Source: Mycobacterium sp. ENV421
GTDB lineage: Bacteria; Actinomycetota; Actinomycetes; Mycobacteriales; Mycobacteriaceae
Assembly (NCBI RefSeq): GCF_002887815.1
Contig: NZ_PDHO01000028.1
Location: forward strand, 1-64,000
Length of the DNA: 64,000 bases
Direction of reading: 5' to 3'
Part shown: positions 43,112-52,695 of the stretch, piece by piece
How the letters are laid out: each line of letters opens with the position of its first letter
How positions within the stretch are numbered: the stretch's first letter is position 1
Position numbers and translations under genes: made by a program
Notes under the pieces: model-generated
What the model was told of the DNA's origin: nothing
The model's input: only the letters and a program-made list of their open reading frames with translations
The model's database searches: none

Positions 43112-45606
43112 TGCGTCTTCCCTACAGCTGGCTGCGTGAAGTCGTGCAGCGCGGCGCACCCGACTGGGATGTCGAACCGCACGACCTCGAACACGCCCTC
43201 ATCCGCGTCGGCCACGAGGTCGAGGACATCATCGCCCTCGGCCCGGTGAGCGGTCCGCTGACCGTCGGGCGGGTCACCGCGATCGAAGAGCTCACCGAGT
43301 TCAAGAAGCCCATCCGGGCCTGCAAGGTCGATGTGGGCGAAGCCGAGGACCGCGATATCGTCTGCGGTGCAACGAACTTCGCCGTCGGGGATCTCGTCGT
43401 CGTCGCGCTCCCGGGTACCACGCTTCCGGGTGACTTCCATATCGCCAGCCGCAAGACCTATGGCCGGCTCTCCGACGGCATGATCTGCTCGACGGCCGAA
43501 TTGGGTTTGGGTTCCGATCATTCCGGCATTCTCGTGCTGCCGCCGGACACCGCCGAACCCGGCGCGGACGGTATCGCCGTGCTCGGACTCGACGACGTGA
43601 TCTTCGACCTGGCGGTGACGCCGGACCGCGGATACGGCATGTCGGTGCGCGGCATCGCCCGCGAAATCGCCTGTGCCTACGACCTGGACTACAACGACCC
43701 GGCCGATATCCCGCCGCTGCCCGCTGAGGGTGTGGCGCTGCCGGTCACCGTCGAACCGGAGACCGGTGTCAGCCGTTTCGCGTTGCGGCCGGTCACCGGA
43801 ATCAATCCGAATGCATTGTCGCCGTGGTGGTTACGCCGGAGACTGATGCTCTGCGGTATCCGGCCCATCTCACCTGCCGTCGACGTCACCAACTACGTGA
43901 TGCTCGAGCTCGGCCACCCGATGCACGCCCACGACCGCAGCCGCATCAACGGCGCATTCGTGGTCCGGTTCGCCAAGCCGGGGGAGACCGTCGTCACGCT
44001 CGACGACATCGAGCGCAAACTCGACCCGGCCGACGTGCTGATCGTCGACGATGTCGCGACGGCCGCCATCGGCGGGGTGATGGGCGCGGGCACCACCGAG
44101 ATCGACGACGACTCCACCGACATCCTGCTGGAAGCGGCGGTCTGGGATCCGGCCGCGGTATCGCGAACCATCCGCCGTCTGCACCTGGTCAGCGAGGCGG
44201 GCCGGCGCTACGAACGCTCCGTCGACCCTGCCATCTCCGTTGCCGCGGTCGATCGCTGCGCGCGACTGCTCGCCTCGATCGCCGGTGGCACCATCGAACC
44301 CACGCTCACCGACTGGCGCGGGGACCCGCCACGCGACAACTGGTCCCCGCCACCGGTGCGGATCCGCTTCGATCTGCCCGATCAGCTCGCCGGGGTGGAA
44401 TACGACGGTGGCACCACGGTCAGGCGGTTGACCCAGATCGGCGCCGAGGTGACCGAGGACGAGGCCGACCCGGCCATCCTCGTCGTCACGCCGCCCAGCT
44501 GGCGCCCGGATCTGGCGCAGCCCGCCGACCTGGTCGAAGAGGTGCTGCGGCTGGAAGGCCTGGACAAGATCCCGTCGGTGTTGCCCACCGCACCCGCCGG
44601 CCGCGGCCTGACCGCGGCGCAGAAGCGGCGACGGGCGGTCGGCAGGGCGCTGGGCCTGTCCGGCTTTGTCGAGGTGCTGCCCACTCCGTTCCTGGCCGCC
44701 GGCGTCTTCGACGCCTGGGGCCTGCCGGACCGCGACCCGCGCCGGGTCACCACCACGGTGCTCAATCCGCTGGAGGCCGACCGGCCCAGCCTTGCCACCA
44801 CGCTACTGCCGGCTCTGCTGGAAGCGCTGTCCCGCAACGTGTCCCGAGGCTTCGGCGACGTCGCGCTGTTCTCCATCGCGCAGGTGGTGTACCCCACCGA
44901 CCAGACCACGGGTGTCGAGTTGATCCCGACGCACCGCAGGCCGAGCGACGAGGAGATCGCGGCACTGGACGCCTCGCTGCCCAGTCAGCCGGTGCACGTC
45001 GGTGCGGTGCTGACGGGGCTGCGCGAGCCCCGCGGACCCTGGGGTCCCGGGCGTGCGGTGGAGGCCGCCGACGCTTTCGAGGCGGTGCGGACCATCGCCC
45101 GCGCCTGCGGTGTCGACGTGACGCTGCGCGCAGCGCAGTACCTGCCGTGGCATCCCGGCCGCTGCGCTGAGGTTCTCGTCGACGGGCAGGTGGTCGGCCA
45201 TGCCGGGCAGCTGCATCCGTCGGTCATCGAGCGCTCCGGGTTGCCGAAGGGCACCTGCGCATTCGAACTGGACCTGGATGCCGTGCCGATCGTCGCGACG
45301 CTGCCCGCCCCGCGGGTGTCGCCGTTCCCGGCGGTGTTCCAGGACGTCAGCCTCGTCGTCGCCGGTGATGTCCCCGCTGCGGCGGTGATCGACGCCGTCC
45401 GTGACGGCGCCGGTGAGCTGCTGGAGGATGTTGCGCTGTTCGACGTCTACACCGGGCCGCAGATCGGCGCGGACCGAAAGTCGCTGACGCTGGCGCTGCG
45501 CTTCCGGGCACCGGACCGGACGCTGACCGAGGACGAGGCCAGCGCGGCCCGCGATGCGGCGGTGGCCGCGGCTACCGAGCGGGTCGGCGCCGAGCTGCGG
45601 GGCTGA
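43111..45606 (+). CDS. pheT: Phenylalanyl-tRNA synthetase beta subunit
   Basis: Subunit of 831 residues. Domains in order: short B1, OB-fold tRNA-binding domain (about 40-150, GRVTAIEELTEFKKP to GSDHSGILVLP), editing B3/B4 region with HPMHAHDRS and AAIGGVMGAGTTEI, B5 helix-turn-helix region (LPDQLAGVEYDGGTTVRRL), a catalytically inactive synthetase-like core, and the C-terminal anticodon-binding domain (PAVFQDVSLVV to the end). The editing module hydrolyses Tyr-tRNA-Phe. The full length is present. Confidence 0.96.
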   Translation: MRLPYSWLREVVQRGAPDWDVEPHDLEHALIRVGHEVEDIIALGPVSGPLTVGRVTAIEELTEFKKPIRACKVDVGEAEDRDIVCGATNFAVGDLVVVALPGTTLPGDFHIASRKTYGRLSDGMICSTAELGLGSDHSGILVLPPDTAEPGADGIAVLGLDDVIFDLAVTPDRGYGMSVRGIAREIACAYDLDYNDPADIPPLPAEGVALPVTVEPETGVSRFALRPVTGINPNALSPWWLRRRLMLCGIRPISPAVDVTNYVMLELGHPMHAHDRSRINGAFVVRFAKPGETVVTLDDIERKLDPADVLIVDDVATAAIGGVMGAGTTEIDDDSTDILLEAAVWDPAAVSRTIRRLHLVSEAGRRYERSVDPAISVAAVDRCARLLASIAGGTIEPTLTDWRGDPPRDNWSPPPVRIRFDLPDQLAGVEYDGGTTVRRLTQIGAEVTEDEADPAILVVTPPSWRPDLAQPADLVEEVLRLEGLDKIPSVLPTAPAGRGLTAAQKRRRAVGRALGLSGFVEVLPTPFLAAGVFDAWGLPDRDPRRVTTTVLNPLEADRPSLATTLLPALLEALSRNVSRGFGDVALFSIAQVVYPTDQTTGVELIPTHRRPSDEEIAALDASLPSQPVHVGAVLTGLREPRGPWGPGRAVEAADAFEAVRTIARACGVDVTLRAAQYLPWHPGRCAEVLVDGQVVGHAGQLHPSVIERSGLPKGTCAFELDLDAVPIVATLPAPRVSPFPAVFQDVSLVVAGDVPAAAVIDAVRDGAGELLEDVALFDVYTGPQIGADRKSLTLALRFRAPDRTLTEDEASAARDAAVAAATERVGAELRG

Positions 45607-45693
45607 TCCCTCGCCGCGCCCAAACCGACGTTTGGCCGACGTTGTGCGAGGAGATCGCAGCATTTCGTCGATCTCGACAAGGGGTTCAGAATG

Positions 45694-45726
45694 AATTTGC
45701 ATACGGTTGCATAACCATGCAAAATT
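45694..45726 (+). promoter_or_regulatory. ARG operator over the argC promoter and start
   Basis: TTGCATAACCATGCAA (45707-45722) is a perfect 16-bp palindrome, nested in a wider imperfect one (AATTTGCAT at 45694-45702 against ATGCAAAATT at 45717-45726). It overlaps a -10-like TACGGT (45702-45707) and the ATG of argC, placing ArgR over the start of a probably leaderless transcript. Binding by ArgR, encoded in this operon, is inferred from symmetry and place. Confidence 0.65.
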
Positions 45727-46766
45727 ACGGGATGACTTCGGTGGCGATTGCCGGTGCTAGTGGCTACGCCGGCGGTGAGATCCTGCGCTTGTTGCTCGGA
45801 CACCCGGCGTATGCCGACGGCCGTCTGACCATCGGCGCGCTGACCGCCGCCGCCAGTGCGGGCACTCAGCTGTCCGAACATCACCCGCACCTGCTGCCGC
45901 TGGCCGGCCGGGTAGTCGAGCCCACCGAGACCGAGATCCTGGCGGGTCACGACGTGGTGTTCCTGGCCCTTCCGCACGGCCACTCGGCGGCGCTGGCCGA
46001 GCAGCTCGGCTTTGACACCGTGATCATCGACTGCGGCGCCGATTTCCGGCTCACCGACGCCGGCGACTGGCAGCGGTTCTACGGTACGGAGCATGCGGGC
46101 AGCTGGCCCTACGGGCTGCCCGAACTGCCCGGCGGGCGGGACCGGCTGCGGGACGCCACCCGAATCGCTGTACCCGGCTGCTATCCGACCGCAGCGCTGC
46201 TCGCATTGCTGCCCGCGGTCGCCGCCGACCTGGTCGAGCCTGCGGTCACGGTGGTGGCGGTCAGCGGCACTTCCGGCGCGGGCCGCGCCGCCAAGGTCGA
46301 CCTGCTGGGCTCGGAGGTCATCGGGTCGGCGCGCGCGTACAACATCGCCGGTGCGCACCGGCACACCCCGGAGATCGCGCAGGGCCTGCGGGCGGTCACC
46401 GATCGCGACGTCACGGTCTCGTTCACTCCGGTGTTGATCCCGACGTCCCGCGGCATTCTGGCCACCTGCACCGCCCGCACCCAGGCGTCGGTGTCCGAGA
46501 TCCGCACGGCGTACGAAAAGGCCTATGACGCCGAACCGTTCATCCACCTGCTGCCCGAAGGCCAATTGCCCCGCACCGGTGCCGTCATCGGCAGCAATGC
46601 CGCCCAGCTGGCGGTCGCCGTCGACGCCGACGCAGGCGTGCTGGTCGCGGTGTGCGCCATCGACAACTTGGTGAAGGGCACCGCCGGTGCGGCGGTGCAG
46701 TCGATGAACCTGGCGCTCGGCTGGGGCGAGACCGAAGGACTGTCGATCGTGGGAGTGGCGCCATGA
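45717..46766 (+). CDS. argC: N-acetyl-gamma-glutamyl-phosphate reductase
   Basis: NADPH-dependent third step of arginine synthesis, 349 residues. The Rossmann motif is AGASGYAGGE; the catalytic cysteine is in AVPGCYPTAALL; HRHTPEI and GTAGAAVQSMNLALG are conserved near the end. ATG 45717 gives MQNYGMTSVAIAGASG, resembling the MQN... start of the M. tuberculosis protein; ATG 45732 is a shorter alternative with no better ribosome-binding site. First gene of argCJBDFRGH. Confidence 0.95.
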   Translation: MQNYGMTSVAIAGASGYAGGEILRLLLGHPAYADGRLTIGALTAAASAGTQLSEHHPHLLPLAGRVVEPTETEILAGHDVVFLALPHGHSAALAEQLGFDTVIIDCGADFRLTDAGDWQRFYGTEHAGSWPYGLPELPGGRDRLRDATRIAVPGCYPTAALLALLPAVAADLVEPAVTVVAVSGTSGAGRAAKVDLLGSEVIGSARAYNIAGAHRHTPEIAQGLRAVTDRDVTVSFTPVLIPTSRGILATCTARTQASVSEIRTAYEKAYDAEPFIHLLPEGQLPRTGAVIGSNAAQLAVAVDADAGVLVAVCAIDNLVKGTAGAAVQSMNLALGWGETEGLSIVGVAP

Positions 46767-48022
46767 CAATCGGAGGGCAGGAGCGGAGCGACCTGGGAAC
46801 GGGCACCGCGGATCAGGCCAAACTGGTTCGTACCCAGGGGGTTACCGCGCCTGCGGGGTTCCGCGCAACCGGAATCGCGGCCGGTATCAAGAAATCCGGC
46901 GCGCTCGACCTGGCGCTGGTGTTGAACGAAGGTCCCGACTATGCGGCCGCCGGGGTGTTCACCCGCAATCAGGTCAAGGCGGCCCCGGTGTTGTGGAGCC
47001 AGCAGGTCCTGACCACCGGCCGGCTGCGCGCGGTGTTGTTGAACTCCGGTGGCGCCAACGCCTGTACCGGTGCGGGAGGCTTTCAGGACACCCACGCCAC
47101 CGCCGAGGCGGTCGCCGCGGCGCTGTCGCAGTGGGGCACCGAGACCGGCCCGGTCGAGGTCGCAGTCTGTTCGACGGGCCTGATCGGCGATCGGCTGCCT
47201 CTTGCCAAGGTGCTGGCCGGCGTCACGGAGATCGTCCACGAACTCGGCGGTGGGCTGACCGGCGGTGATGAGGCTGCGCGGGCCATCATGACCACCGATA
47301 CTGTGCCGAAACAGGTTGCCCTGCATCACGCCCCGGAAACGGGGGAGAACTGGACCGTCGGCGGGATGGCCAAGGGTGCGGGCATGCTGGCCCCGTCGCT
47401 GGCGACGATGCTGGTGGTGCTGACCACTGATGCGGTGGCCGACTCCGCCGCGCTGGACACCGCATTGCGCAGGGCCACCGCCAAGACCTTCGACCGCCTC
47501 GACGTCGACGGCAGCTGCTCGACCAATGACACGGTGCTGCTGCTGGCCTCCGGCGCCAGTGAGATCGCGCCCAGCCAGGACGATCTGGATGCGGCCGTGC
47601 TGCGGGTGTGCGACGACCTCTGCGCGCAGCTGCAGGCCGATGCCGAAGGCGTCACCAAGCGCGTCGCGATCACCGTCACCGGGGCACCCAGTGACGACGA
47701 CGCGGTGACCGCAGGCCGGATCATCGCGCGCGACAGCCTGGTCAAGACGGCGCTGTTCGGCTCCGACCCGAACTGGGGACGGGTGCTCGCCGCCGTCGGA
47801 ATGGTGCCGTTCAAGATCGACGCCGAGCGGATCACCGTGTCCTTCAACGGTTTCCCGGTGTGCATCGACGGGGCCGGCGCCCAGGGGGCCCGCGATGTGG
47901 ACCTGTCGGGCCCGGACATCGAGGTGACGGTCGATCTCAAGCTCGGCGGCGGGCGCGCGACCATCCGCACCACCGACCTGTCCCACGCGTACGTCGAGGA
48001 GAACTCGGCTTACAGCTCATGA
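46763..48022 (+). CDS. argJ: Ornithine acetyltransferase/N-acetylglutamate synthase
   Basis: Bifunctional enzyme of 419 residues that recycles the acetyl group from acetylornithine to glutamate. It is made as a precursor that cuts itself before a threonine; the site is visible in KGAGMLAPSLATML (cut between A and T). LNSGGANACTG and STGLIGDRLP lie in the N-terminal half; DGSCSTNDTVL and GSDPNWGRVLAA in the C-terminal half. ATG overlaps the argC stop (ATGA). Compared with M. tuberculosis ArgJ the N-terminus carries about a dozen extra residues. Confidence 0.95.
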   Translation: MTIGGQERSDLGTGTADQAKLVRTQGVTAPAGFRATGIAAGIKKSGALDLALVLNEGPDYAAAGVFTRNQVKAAPVLWSQQVLTTGRLRAVLLNSGGANACTGAGGFQDTHATAEAVAAALSQWGTETGPVEVAVCSTGLIGDRLPLAKVLAGVTEIVHELGGGLTGGDEAARAIMTTDTVPKQVALHHAPETGENWTVGGMAKGAGMLAPSLATMLVVLTTDAVADSAALDTALRRATAKTFDRLDVDGSCSTNDTVLLLASGASEIAPSQDDLDAAVLRVCDDLCAQLQADAEGVTKRVAITVTGAPSDDDAVTAGRIIARDSLVKTALFGSDPNWGRVLAAVGMVPFKIDAERITVSFNGFPVCIDGAGAQGARDVDLSGPDIEVTVDLKLGGGRATIRTTDLSHAYVEENSAYSS

Positions 48023-48891
48023 CCGCGACCGTGAACACCAAGGCGGCGGTCCTCGCCGAGGCGCTGCCGTGGCTCAAGCAGCTGAACGACAAGATCGTCG
48101 TCATCAAATACGGCGGCAACGCCATGACCGACGCCCGGCTCAAGGCCGCATTCGCCGATGACATGGTGTTCCTGCGCAACGCCGGTATTCACCCGGTCGT
48201 GGTGCACGGCGGCGGTCCGCAGATCAGCGCCATGCTCAAAAGGCTGGGCATCGAAGGAGAATTCAAAGGCGGGTTCCGGGTCACCACCCCCGAGGTGCTC
48301 GACATCGCCCGGATGGTGCTGTTCGGTCAGGTCGGCCGCGAGCTGGTGAACCTCATCAACGCCCACGGCCCGTATGCGGTCGGCATCACCGGGGAGGACG
48401 CACATTTGCTCACCGCGGTACGACGCGGCGTCACCGTCGACGGTGTTCTCACCGACATCGGCCTGGTGGGCGACATCGATCACGTCAACTCCGCCGCCGT
48501 CCTGGATCTCATTGCGGCCGGGCGCATTCCGGTGATCTCGACCATCGCGCCCGACGCCGACGGTGTGGTGCACAACATCAACGCCGACACCGCCGCAGCT
48601 GCGGTGGCCAAAGCCCTTGGCGCCGAGAAGTTGCTGATGCTCACCGACGTCGAAGGCCTCTACACCCGCTGGCCCGACCGGGATTCGCTGGTCAGCCAGA
48701 TCGACACCGTCACCCTTGCCGAGATGCTGCCCAACTTGGAGACCGGGATGATCCCGAAGATCGAGGCCTGCCTGCGGGCCGTCGAGGGTGGGGTGCCCAG
48801 CGCGCACGTGATCGACGGACGGGTCGAACACTGCGTGCTGGTCGAACTTTTCACCGATGAAGGCACCGGAACGAAGGTGATGAACCCGTGA
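48019..48891 (+). CDS. argB: Acetylglutamate kinase
   Basis: Second step of arginine synthesis and usual target of arginine feedback, 290 residues. Amino-acid-kinase motifs are VVIKYGGNAM, VVHGGGPQI and NINADTAAAAVAKALGA, with the N-terminal helix (TKAAVLAEALPWLKQL) typical of arginine-sensitive hexameric forms. ATG overlaps the argJ stop and the stop overlaps argD (GTGA). Confidence 0.96.
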   Translation: MTATVNTKAAVLAEALPWLKQLNDKIVVIKYGGNAMTDARLKAAFADDMVFLRNAGIHPVVVHGGGPQISAMLKRLGIEGEFKGGFRVTTPEVLDIARMVLFGQVGRELVNLINAHGPYAVGITGEDAHLLTAVRRGVTVDGVLTDIGLVGDIDHVNSAAVLDLIAAGRIPVISTIAPDADGVVHNINADTAAAAVAKALGAEKLLMLTDVEGLYTRWPDRDSLVSQIDTVTLAEMLPNLETGMIPKIEACLRAVEGGVPSAHVIDGRVEHCVLVELFTDEGTGTKVMNP

Positions 48892-50054
48892 CGCTGACCG
48901 AGCGTTGGAAGTCCGTCATGATGGACAACTACGGCACCCCGCCGTTGGCATTGGCCAGCGGCGACGGCGCCGTCGTCACCGACGAGAACGGCAAGAGCTA
49001 CCTCGATCTGCTCGGCGGTATCGCGGTCAACATCCTCGGCCACCGCCACCCGGCGATCATCGACGCGGTCACCACCCAGCTCAACACGCTGGGGCACACC
49101 TCGAACCTGTATGCGACCGAGCCGGGTATCGCGCTGGCCGAGGCGCTGGTCGACCAGCTCGGCGCGCCGGCGCGGGCGTTCTTCTGCAACTCCGGCACCG
49201 AGGCCAACGAGGTCGCCTTCAAGATCACCCGGCTGACCGGCCGCACGAAACTCGTTGCCGCCCAGAACGCCTTCCACGGCCGCACGATGGGCTCGCTCGC
49301 GTTGACCGGCCAGCCCGCCAAGCAGGCGCCGTTCGAACCGCTGCCCGGCTTCGTCACTCACGTGCCCTACGGCGATGTCGATGCGCTCGCAGCAGCTGTC
49401 GGCGATGACACCGCGGCGGTCTTCCTGGAGCCCATCATGGGCGAAGGCGGCGTGGTGGTGCCGCCCGAGGGCTATCTTGTCGCCGCACGCGAGATCACCA
49501 GCCGCCACGGCGCACTGCTGGTGCTCGACGAGGTGCAGACCGGTGTCGGGCGCACCGGTGCGTTCTTCGCTCACCAGCACGACGGCATCACACCCGACAT
49601 CGTCACGCTGGCAAAGGGACTCGGCGGCGGACTGCCGATCGGGGCCTGCCTGGCCATCGGCCCGACCGCCGACCTGTTGACCCCCGGCCTACATGGCAGC
49701 ACCTTCGGTGGCAACCCGGTGTGCACCGCGGCCGCCCTGGCGGTGCTCACGGTGCTTGACCACGACGACCTGGTCACCCGCGCCGACGTCCTCGGCAAGA
49801 CGCTGAGCCACGGCATCGAGGCGCTGGGCCACCCGCTGGTCGACCATGTCCGGGGACGGGGTCTGTTGCGCGGTGTGGTGCTGACCGCGCCGCAGGGCAA
49901 GATCGTCGAAACCGCCGCCCGTGACGCCGGTTTCCTGGTCAACGCCGCCGCACCCGACGTGGTGCGACTGGCCCCGCCGCTGATCATCACCGAAGCGCAG
50001 ATCGACAGTTTCCTGCACGCACTACCCGCGATCCTGGACGAGGCGGCCCGATGA
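48888..50054 (+). CDS. argD: Acetylornithine aminotransferase
   Basis: PLP-dependent class III transaminase of 388 residues. NSGTEANEVAFKITR binds cofactor phosphate, LVLDEVQTGVGRTG contains the aspartate that holds the pyridine nitrogen, and the Schiff-base lysine is in VTLAKGLGGGLPIGA. It makes N-acetylornithine and may also serve lysine synthesis. GTG start and ATGA stop overlap give coupling on both sides. Confidence 0.95.
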   Translation: MTLTERWKSVMMDNYGTPPLALASGDGAVVTDENGKSYLDLLGGIAVNILGHRHPAIIDAVTTQLNTLGHTSNLYATEPGIALAEALVDQLGAPARAFFCNSGTEANEVAFKITRLTGRTKLVAAQNAFHGRTMGSLALTGQPAKQAPFEPLPGFVTHVPYGDVDALAAAVGDDTAAVFLEPIMGEGGVVVPPEGYLVAAREITSRHGALLVLDEVQTGVGRTGAFFAHQHDGITPDIVTLAKGLGGGLPIGACLAIGPTADLLTPGLHGSTFGGNPVCTAAALAVLTVLDHDDLVTRADVLGKTLSHGIEALGHPLVDHVRGRGLLRGVVLTAPQGKIVETAARDAGFLVNAAAPDVVRLAPPLIITEAQIDSFLHALPAILDEAAR

Positions 50055-50980
50055 GCACCCTGAGACATTTCCTGCGTGACGACGACCTGAACCAGCAGGA
50101 GCAGGCCGAGATCCTGGAACTGGCGGCCGTTCTCAAGAAGGAGCCGATGAGCCGGCGCCCGCTGGAGGGCCCGCGCGGCGTGGCGGTGATCTTCGACAAG
50201 AACTCCACCCGCACCCGGTTCTCGTTCGAGGTGGGCATCGCCCAACTCGGCGGGCACGCCGTCGTGGTCGACGGCCGTGCCACCCAGTTGGGTCGAGAAG
50301 AGACCCTCGAGGACACCGGCCGGGTGCTGTCCCGCTACGTCGACGCGATCGTCTGGCGAACCTTCGCGCAGCAGCGGCTGAACGCAATGGCCTCCGCGGC
50401 AACGGTTCCCGTGGTCAACGCGCTGTCGGACGAGTTCCACCCGTGCCAGGTGCTGGCGGATCTGCAGACCCTGGCCGAGCGCAAGGGCTCGCTGAACGGC
50501 CTACGGATGACCTACTTCGGCGACGGCGCCAACAACATGGCGCACTCGCTGATGCTCGGCGGCGTGACCGCGGGCATCCACGTGACAATCGCCGCGCCGG
50601 CCGGATTCGAGCCGCACCCGATGTTCGTGGCCGCCGCCGAACACCGTGGCGCGCAGACCGGCGCCACCGTCACACTCACCACCGATGCGGTCGCCGGCGC
50701 GAAAGGCGCCGACGTCCTGGTCACCGACACCTGGACGTCGATGGGGCAGGAGAACGACGGCCTCGACCGGGTGGTGCCGTTCCGGCCCTTCCAGCTCAAC
50801 GCCGGCCTTCTCGACCACGCCGACTCCGATGCCGTTGTGCTGCACTGCCTGCCGGCCCACCGTGGACACGAGATCACCGACGAGGTGATCGACGGCCCGC
50901 ACAGTGCGGTGTGGGACGAAGCCGAGAACCGGCTGCACGCTCAGAAGGCGCTGCTGGTGTGGTTGCTGGAGAACAGGTGA
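50051..50980 (+). CDS. argF: Ornithine carbamoyltransferase
   Basis: Makes citrulline from ornithine and carbamoyl phosphate; 309 residues. The carbamoyl-phosphate site is NSTRTRFSFEVG; HPCQVLADLQTL follows in the hinge; the ornithine site is DTWTSMGQE and HCLPAHRGHEI. Complete, overlapping argD (ATGA) and argR (GTGA). Confidence 0.96.
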   Translation: MSTLRHFLRDDDLNQQEQAEILELAAVLKKEPMSRRPLEGPRGVAVIFDKNSTRTRFSFEVGIAQLGGHAVVVDGRATQLGREETLEDTGRVLSRYVDAIVWRTFAQQRLNAMASAATVPVVNALSDEFHPCQVLADLQTLAERKGSLNGLRMTYFGDGANNMAHSLMLGGVTAGIHVTIAAPAGFEPHPMFVAAAEHRGAQTGATVTLTTDAVAGAKGADVLVTDTWTSMGQENDGLDRVVPFRPFQLNAGLLDHADSDAVVLHCLPAHRGHEITDEVIDGPHSAVWDEAENRLHAQKALLVWLLENR

Positions 50981-51462
50981 CCAGCGAGGTCAGCACCACA
51001 CGGGCCGGGCGGCAGGCCCGGATCGTGGCGCTGCTGTCCTCCCAGTCGGTCCACAGCCAGAGTGAGCTCGCCGCGCTCTTGGCCGACGAGGGCATCGACG
51101 TCACCCAGGCGACGTTGTCGCGTGACCTCGAGGAACTGGGCGCGGTCAAGCTGCGCGGTGCCGACGGCGGCAGCGGCGTCTACGTCGTGCCCGAGGACGG
51201 CAGCCCGGTGCGGGGGATATCCGGCGGCACCGAGCGGGTGTCCCGCCTGCTCGGCGATCTGCTGGTGTCCACCGACGCCAGTGGCAACCTGGCCGTGCTG
51301 CGCACCCCGCCCGGTGCGGCGCACTACCTGGCCAGTGCGATCGACCGGGCGGCGCTGCCCGACGTCGTCGGCACCGTCGCCGGCGATGACACCATCCTGG
51401 TGGTGGCCCGCGAGCCGATGACCGGCGCGCAACTGGCCACCATGTTCGAGACCATTCACTAG
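50977..51462 (+). CDS. argR: Arginine repressor
   Basis: Hexameric arginine-responsive repressor of 161 residues. The N-terminal winged helix includes VHSQSELAALLADEGIDVTQATLSRDLEELGAVK; the C-terminal oligomerisation and arginine-binding domain contains TVAGDDTILVVAREP, with the paired aspartates that hold arginine. GTG overlaps the argF stop. It should act at the palindrome before argC, closing a feedback loop within its own operon. Confidence 0.95.
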   Translation: MTSEVSTTRAGRQARIVALLSSQSVHSQSELAALLADEGIDVTQATLSRDLEELGAVKLRGADGGSGVYVVPEDGSPVRGISGGTERVSRLLGDLLVSTDASGNLAVLRTPPGAAHYLASAIDRAALPDVVGTVAGDDTILVVAREPMTGAQLATMFETIH

Positions 51463-51486
51463 AACCCAAAGGCAAAGGAGCACTTC

Positions 51487-52695
51487 ATGTCCGAACGCGT
51501 CATCTTGGCGTATTCCGGCGGCCTGGACACCTCGGTGGCCATCAGCTGGATCGGCAAGGAGACCGGCAAGGAGGTGGTGGCCGTCGCCATCGACCTCGGC
51601 CAGGGCGGCGAGGACATGGAGGTCGTCCGCCAGCGTGCCCTCGATTGCGGTGCCGTCGAAGCGGTCGTGGTCGATGCCCGCGACGAGTTCGCCGAGCAGT
51701 ACTGCCTGCCGGCTATCAAGTCCAACGCCCTGTACATGGATCGCTACCCGTTGGTGTCGGCGCTGAGCCGGCCGCTGATCGTCAAGCATCTGGTGACCGC
51801 GGCCCGCGAACATCGTGGTGGCATCGTCGCGCACGGCTGCACCGGCAAGGGCAACGACCAGGTTCGCTTCGAGGTCGGATTCGCCTCGCTGGCACCAGAT
51901 CTCGAGGTGCTGGCCCCGGTCCGCGACTACGCCTGGACCCGGGAGAAGGCGATCGCGTTCGCCGAGGAGAACGCCATCCCGATCAACGTCACCAAGCGCT
52001 CGCCGTTCTCCATTGACCAGAACGTGTGGGGGCGCGCGGTGGAAACCGGCTTCCTGGAACATCTCTGGAACGCGCCGACCAAGGACGTGTACGACTACAC
52101 CGAAGACCCGACGCTGAACTGGAGCACCCCTGACGAGGTGATCGTCGGCTTCGAGAAGGGGGTGCCTGTCTCCATCGATGGACGCGGCGTTTCCGTTTTG
52201 CAGGCCATCGAGGAGCTCAACCGCCGCGCCGGTGCCCAGGGGGTGGGTCGCCTCGACGTCGTCGAAGACCGGCTGGTCGGCATCAAGAGCCGGGAGATCT
52301 ACGAAGCCCCGGGCGCGATGGTGCTGATCACCGCCCACACCGAACTCGAGCACGTCACGCTGGAGCGTGAACTCGGGCGGTTCAAGCGCACCACCGATCG
52401 CAAGTGGAGCGAGTTGGTGTACGACGGACTGTGGTTCTCGCCGCTCAAGCGGTCCCTGGAGGCTTTCGTCGCCGACACCCAACAGCATGTGACCGGCGAG
52501 ATCCGGATGGTGTTGCACGGCGGGCACATCGCGGTCAACGGCCGGCGCAGCCCGACGTCGCTGTACGACTTCAACCTCGCCACCTACGACGAGGGCGACA
52601 CCTTCGACCAGTCGTCGGCCAAGGGATTCGTCCATGTGCACGGGTTGTCGTCGAAGATCGCCGCCCGCCGGGACTTGGCAGGCAATCAGACGTGA
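51487..52695 (+). CDS. argG: Argininosuccinate synthase
   Basis: ATP-dependent joining of citrulline and aspartate; 402 residues. The ATP pyrophosphatase loop is AYSGGLDTSVAI; GCTGKGNDQVRFE and the citrulline/aspartate regions follow. ATG 51487 has a strong AAAGGAG ribosome-binding site (51472-51480 region), and a 24-bp gap after argR makes this the only real gap within the operon after argC. Stop overlaps argH (GTGA). Confidence 0.96.
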   Translation: MSERVILAYSGGLDTSVAISWIGKETGKEVVAVAIDLGQGGEDMEVVRQRALDCGAVEAVVVDARDEFAEQYCLPAIKSNALYMDRYPLVSALSRPLIVKHLVTAAREHRGGIVAHGCTGKGNDQVRFEVGFASLAPDLEVLAPVRDYAWTREKAIAFAEENAIPINVTKRSPFSIDQNVWGRAVETGFLEHLWNAPTKDVYDYTEDPTLNWSTPDEVIVGFEKGVPVSIDGRGVSVLQAIEELNRRAGAQGVGRLDVVEDRLVGIKSREIYEAPGAMVLITAHTELEHVTLERELGRFKRTTDRKWSELVYDGLWFSPLKRSLEAFVADTQQHVTGEIRMVLHGGHIAVNGRRSPTSLYDFNLATYDEGDTFDQSSAKGFVHVHGLSSKIAARRDLAGNQT

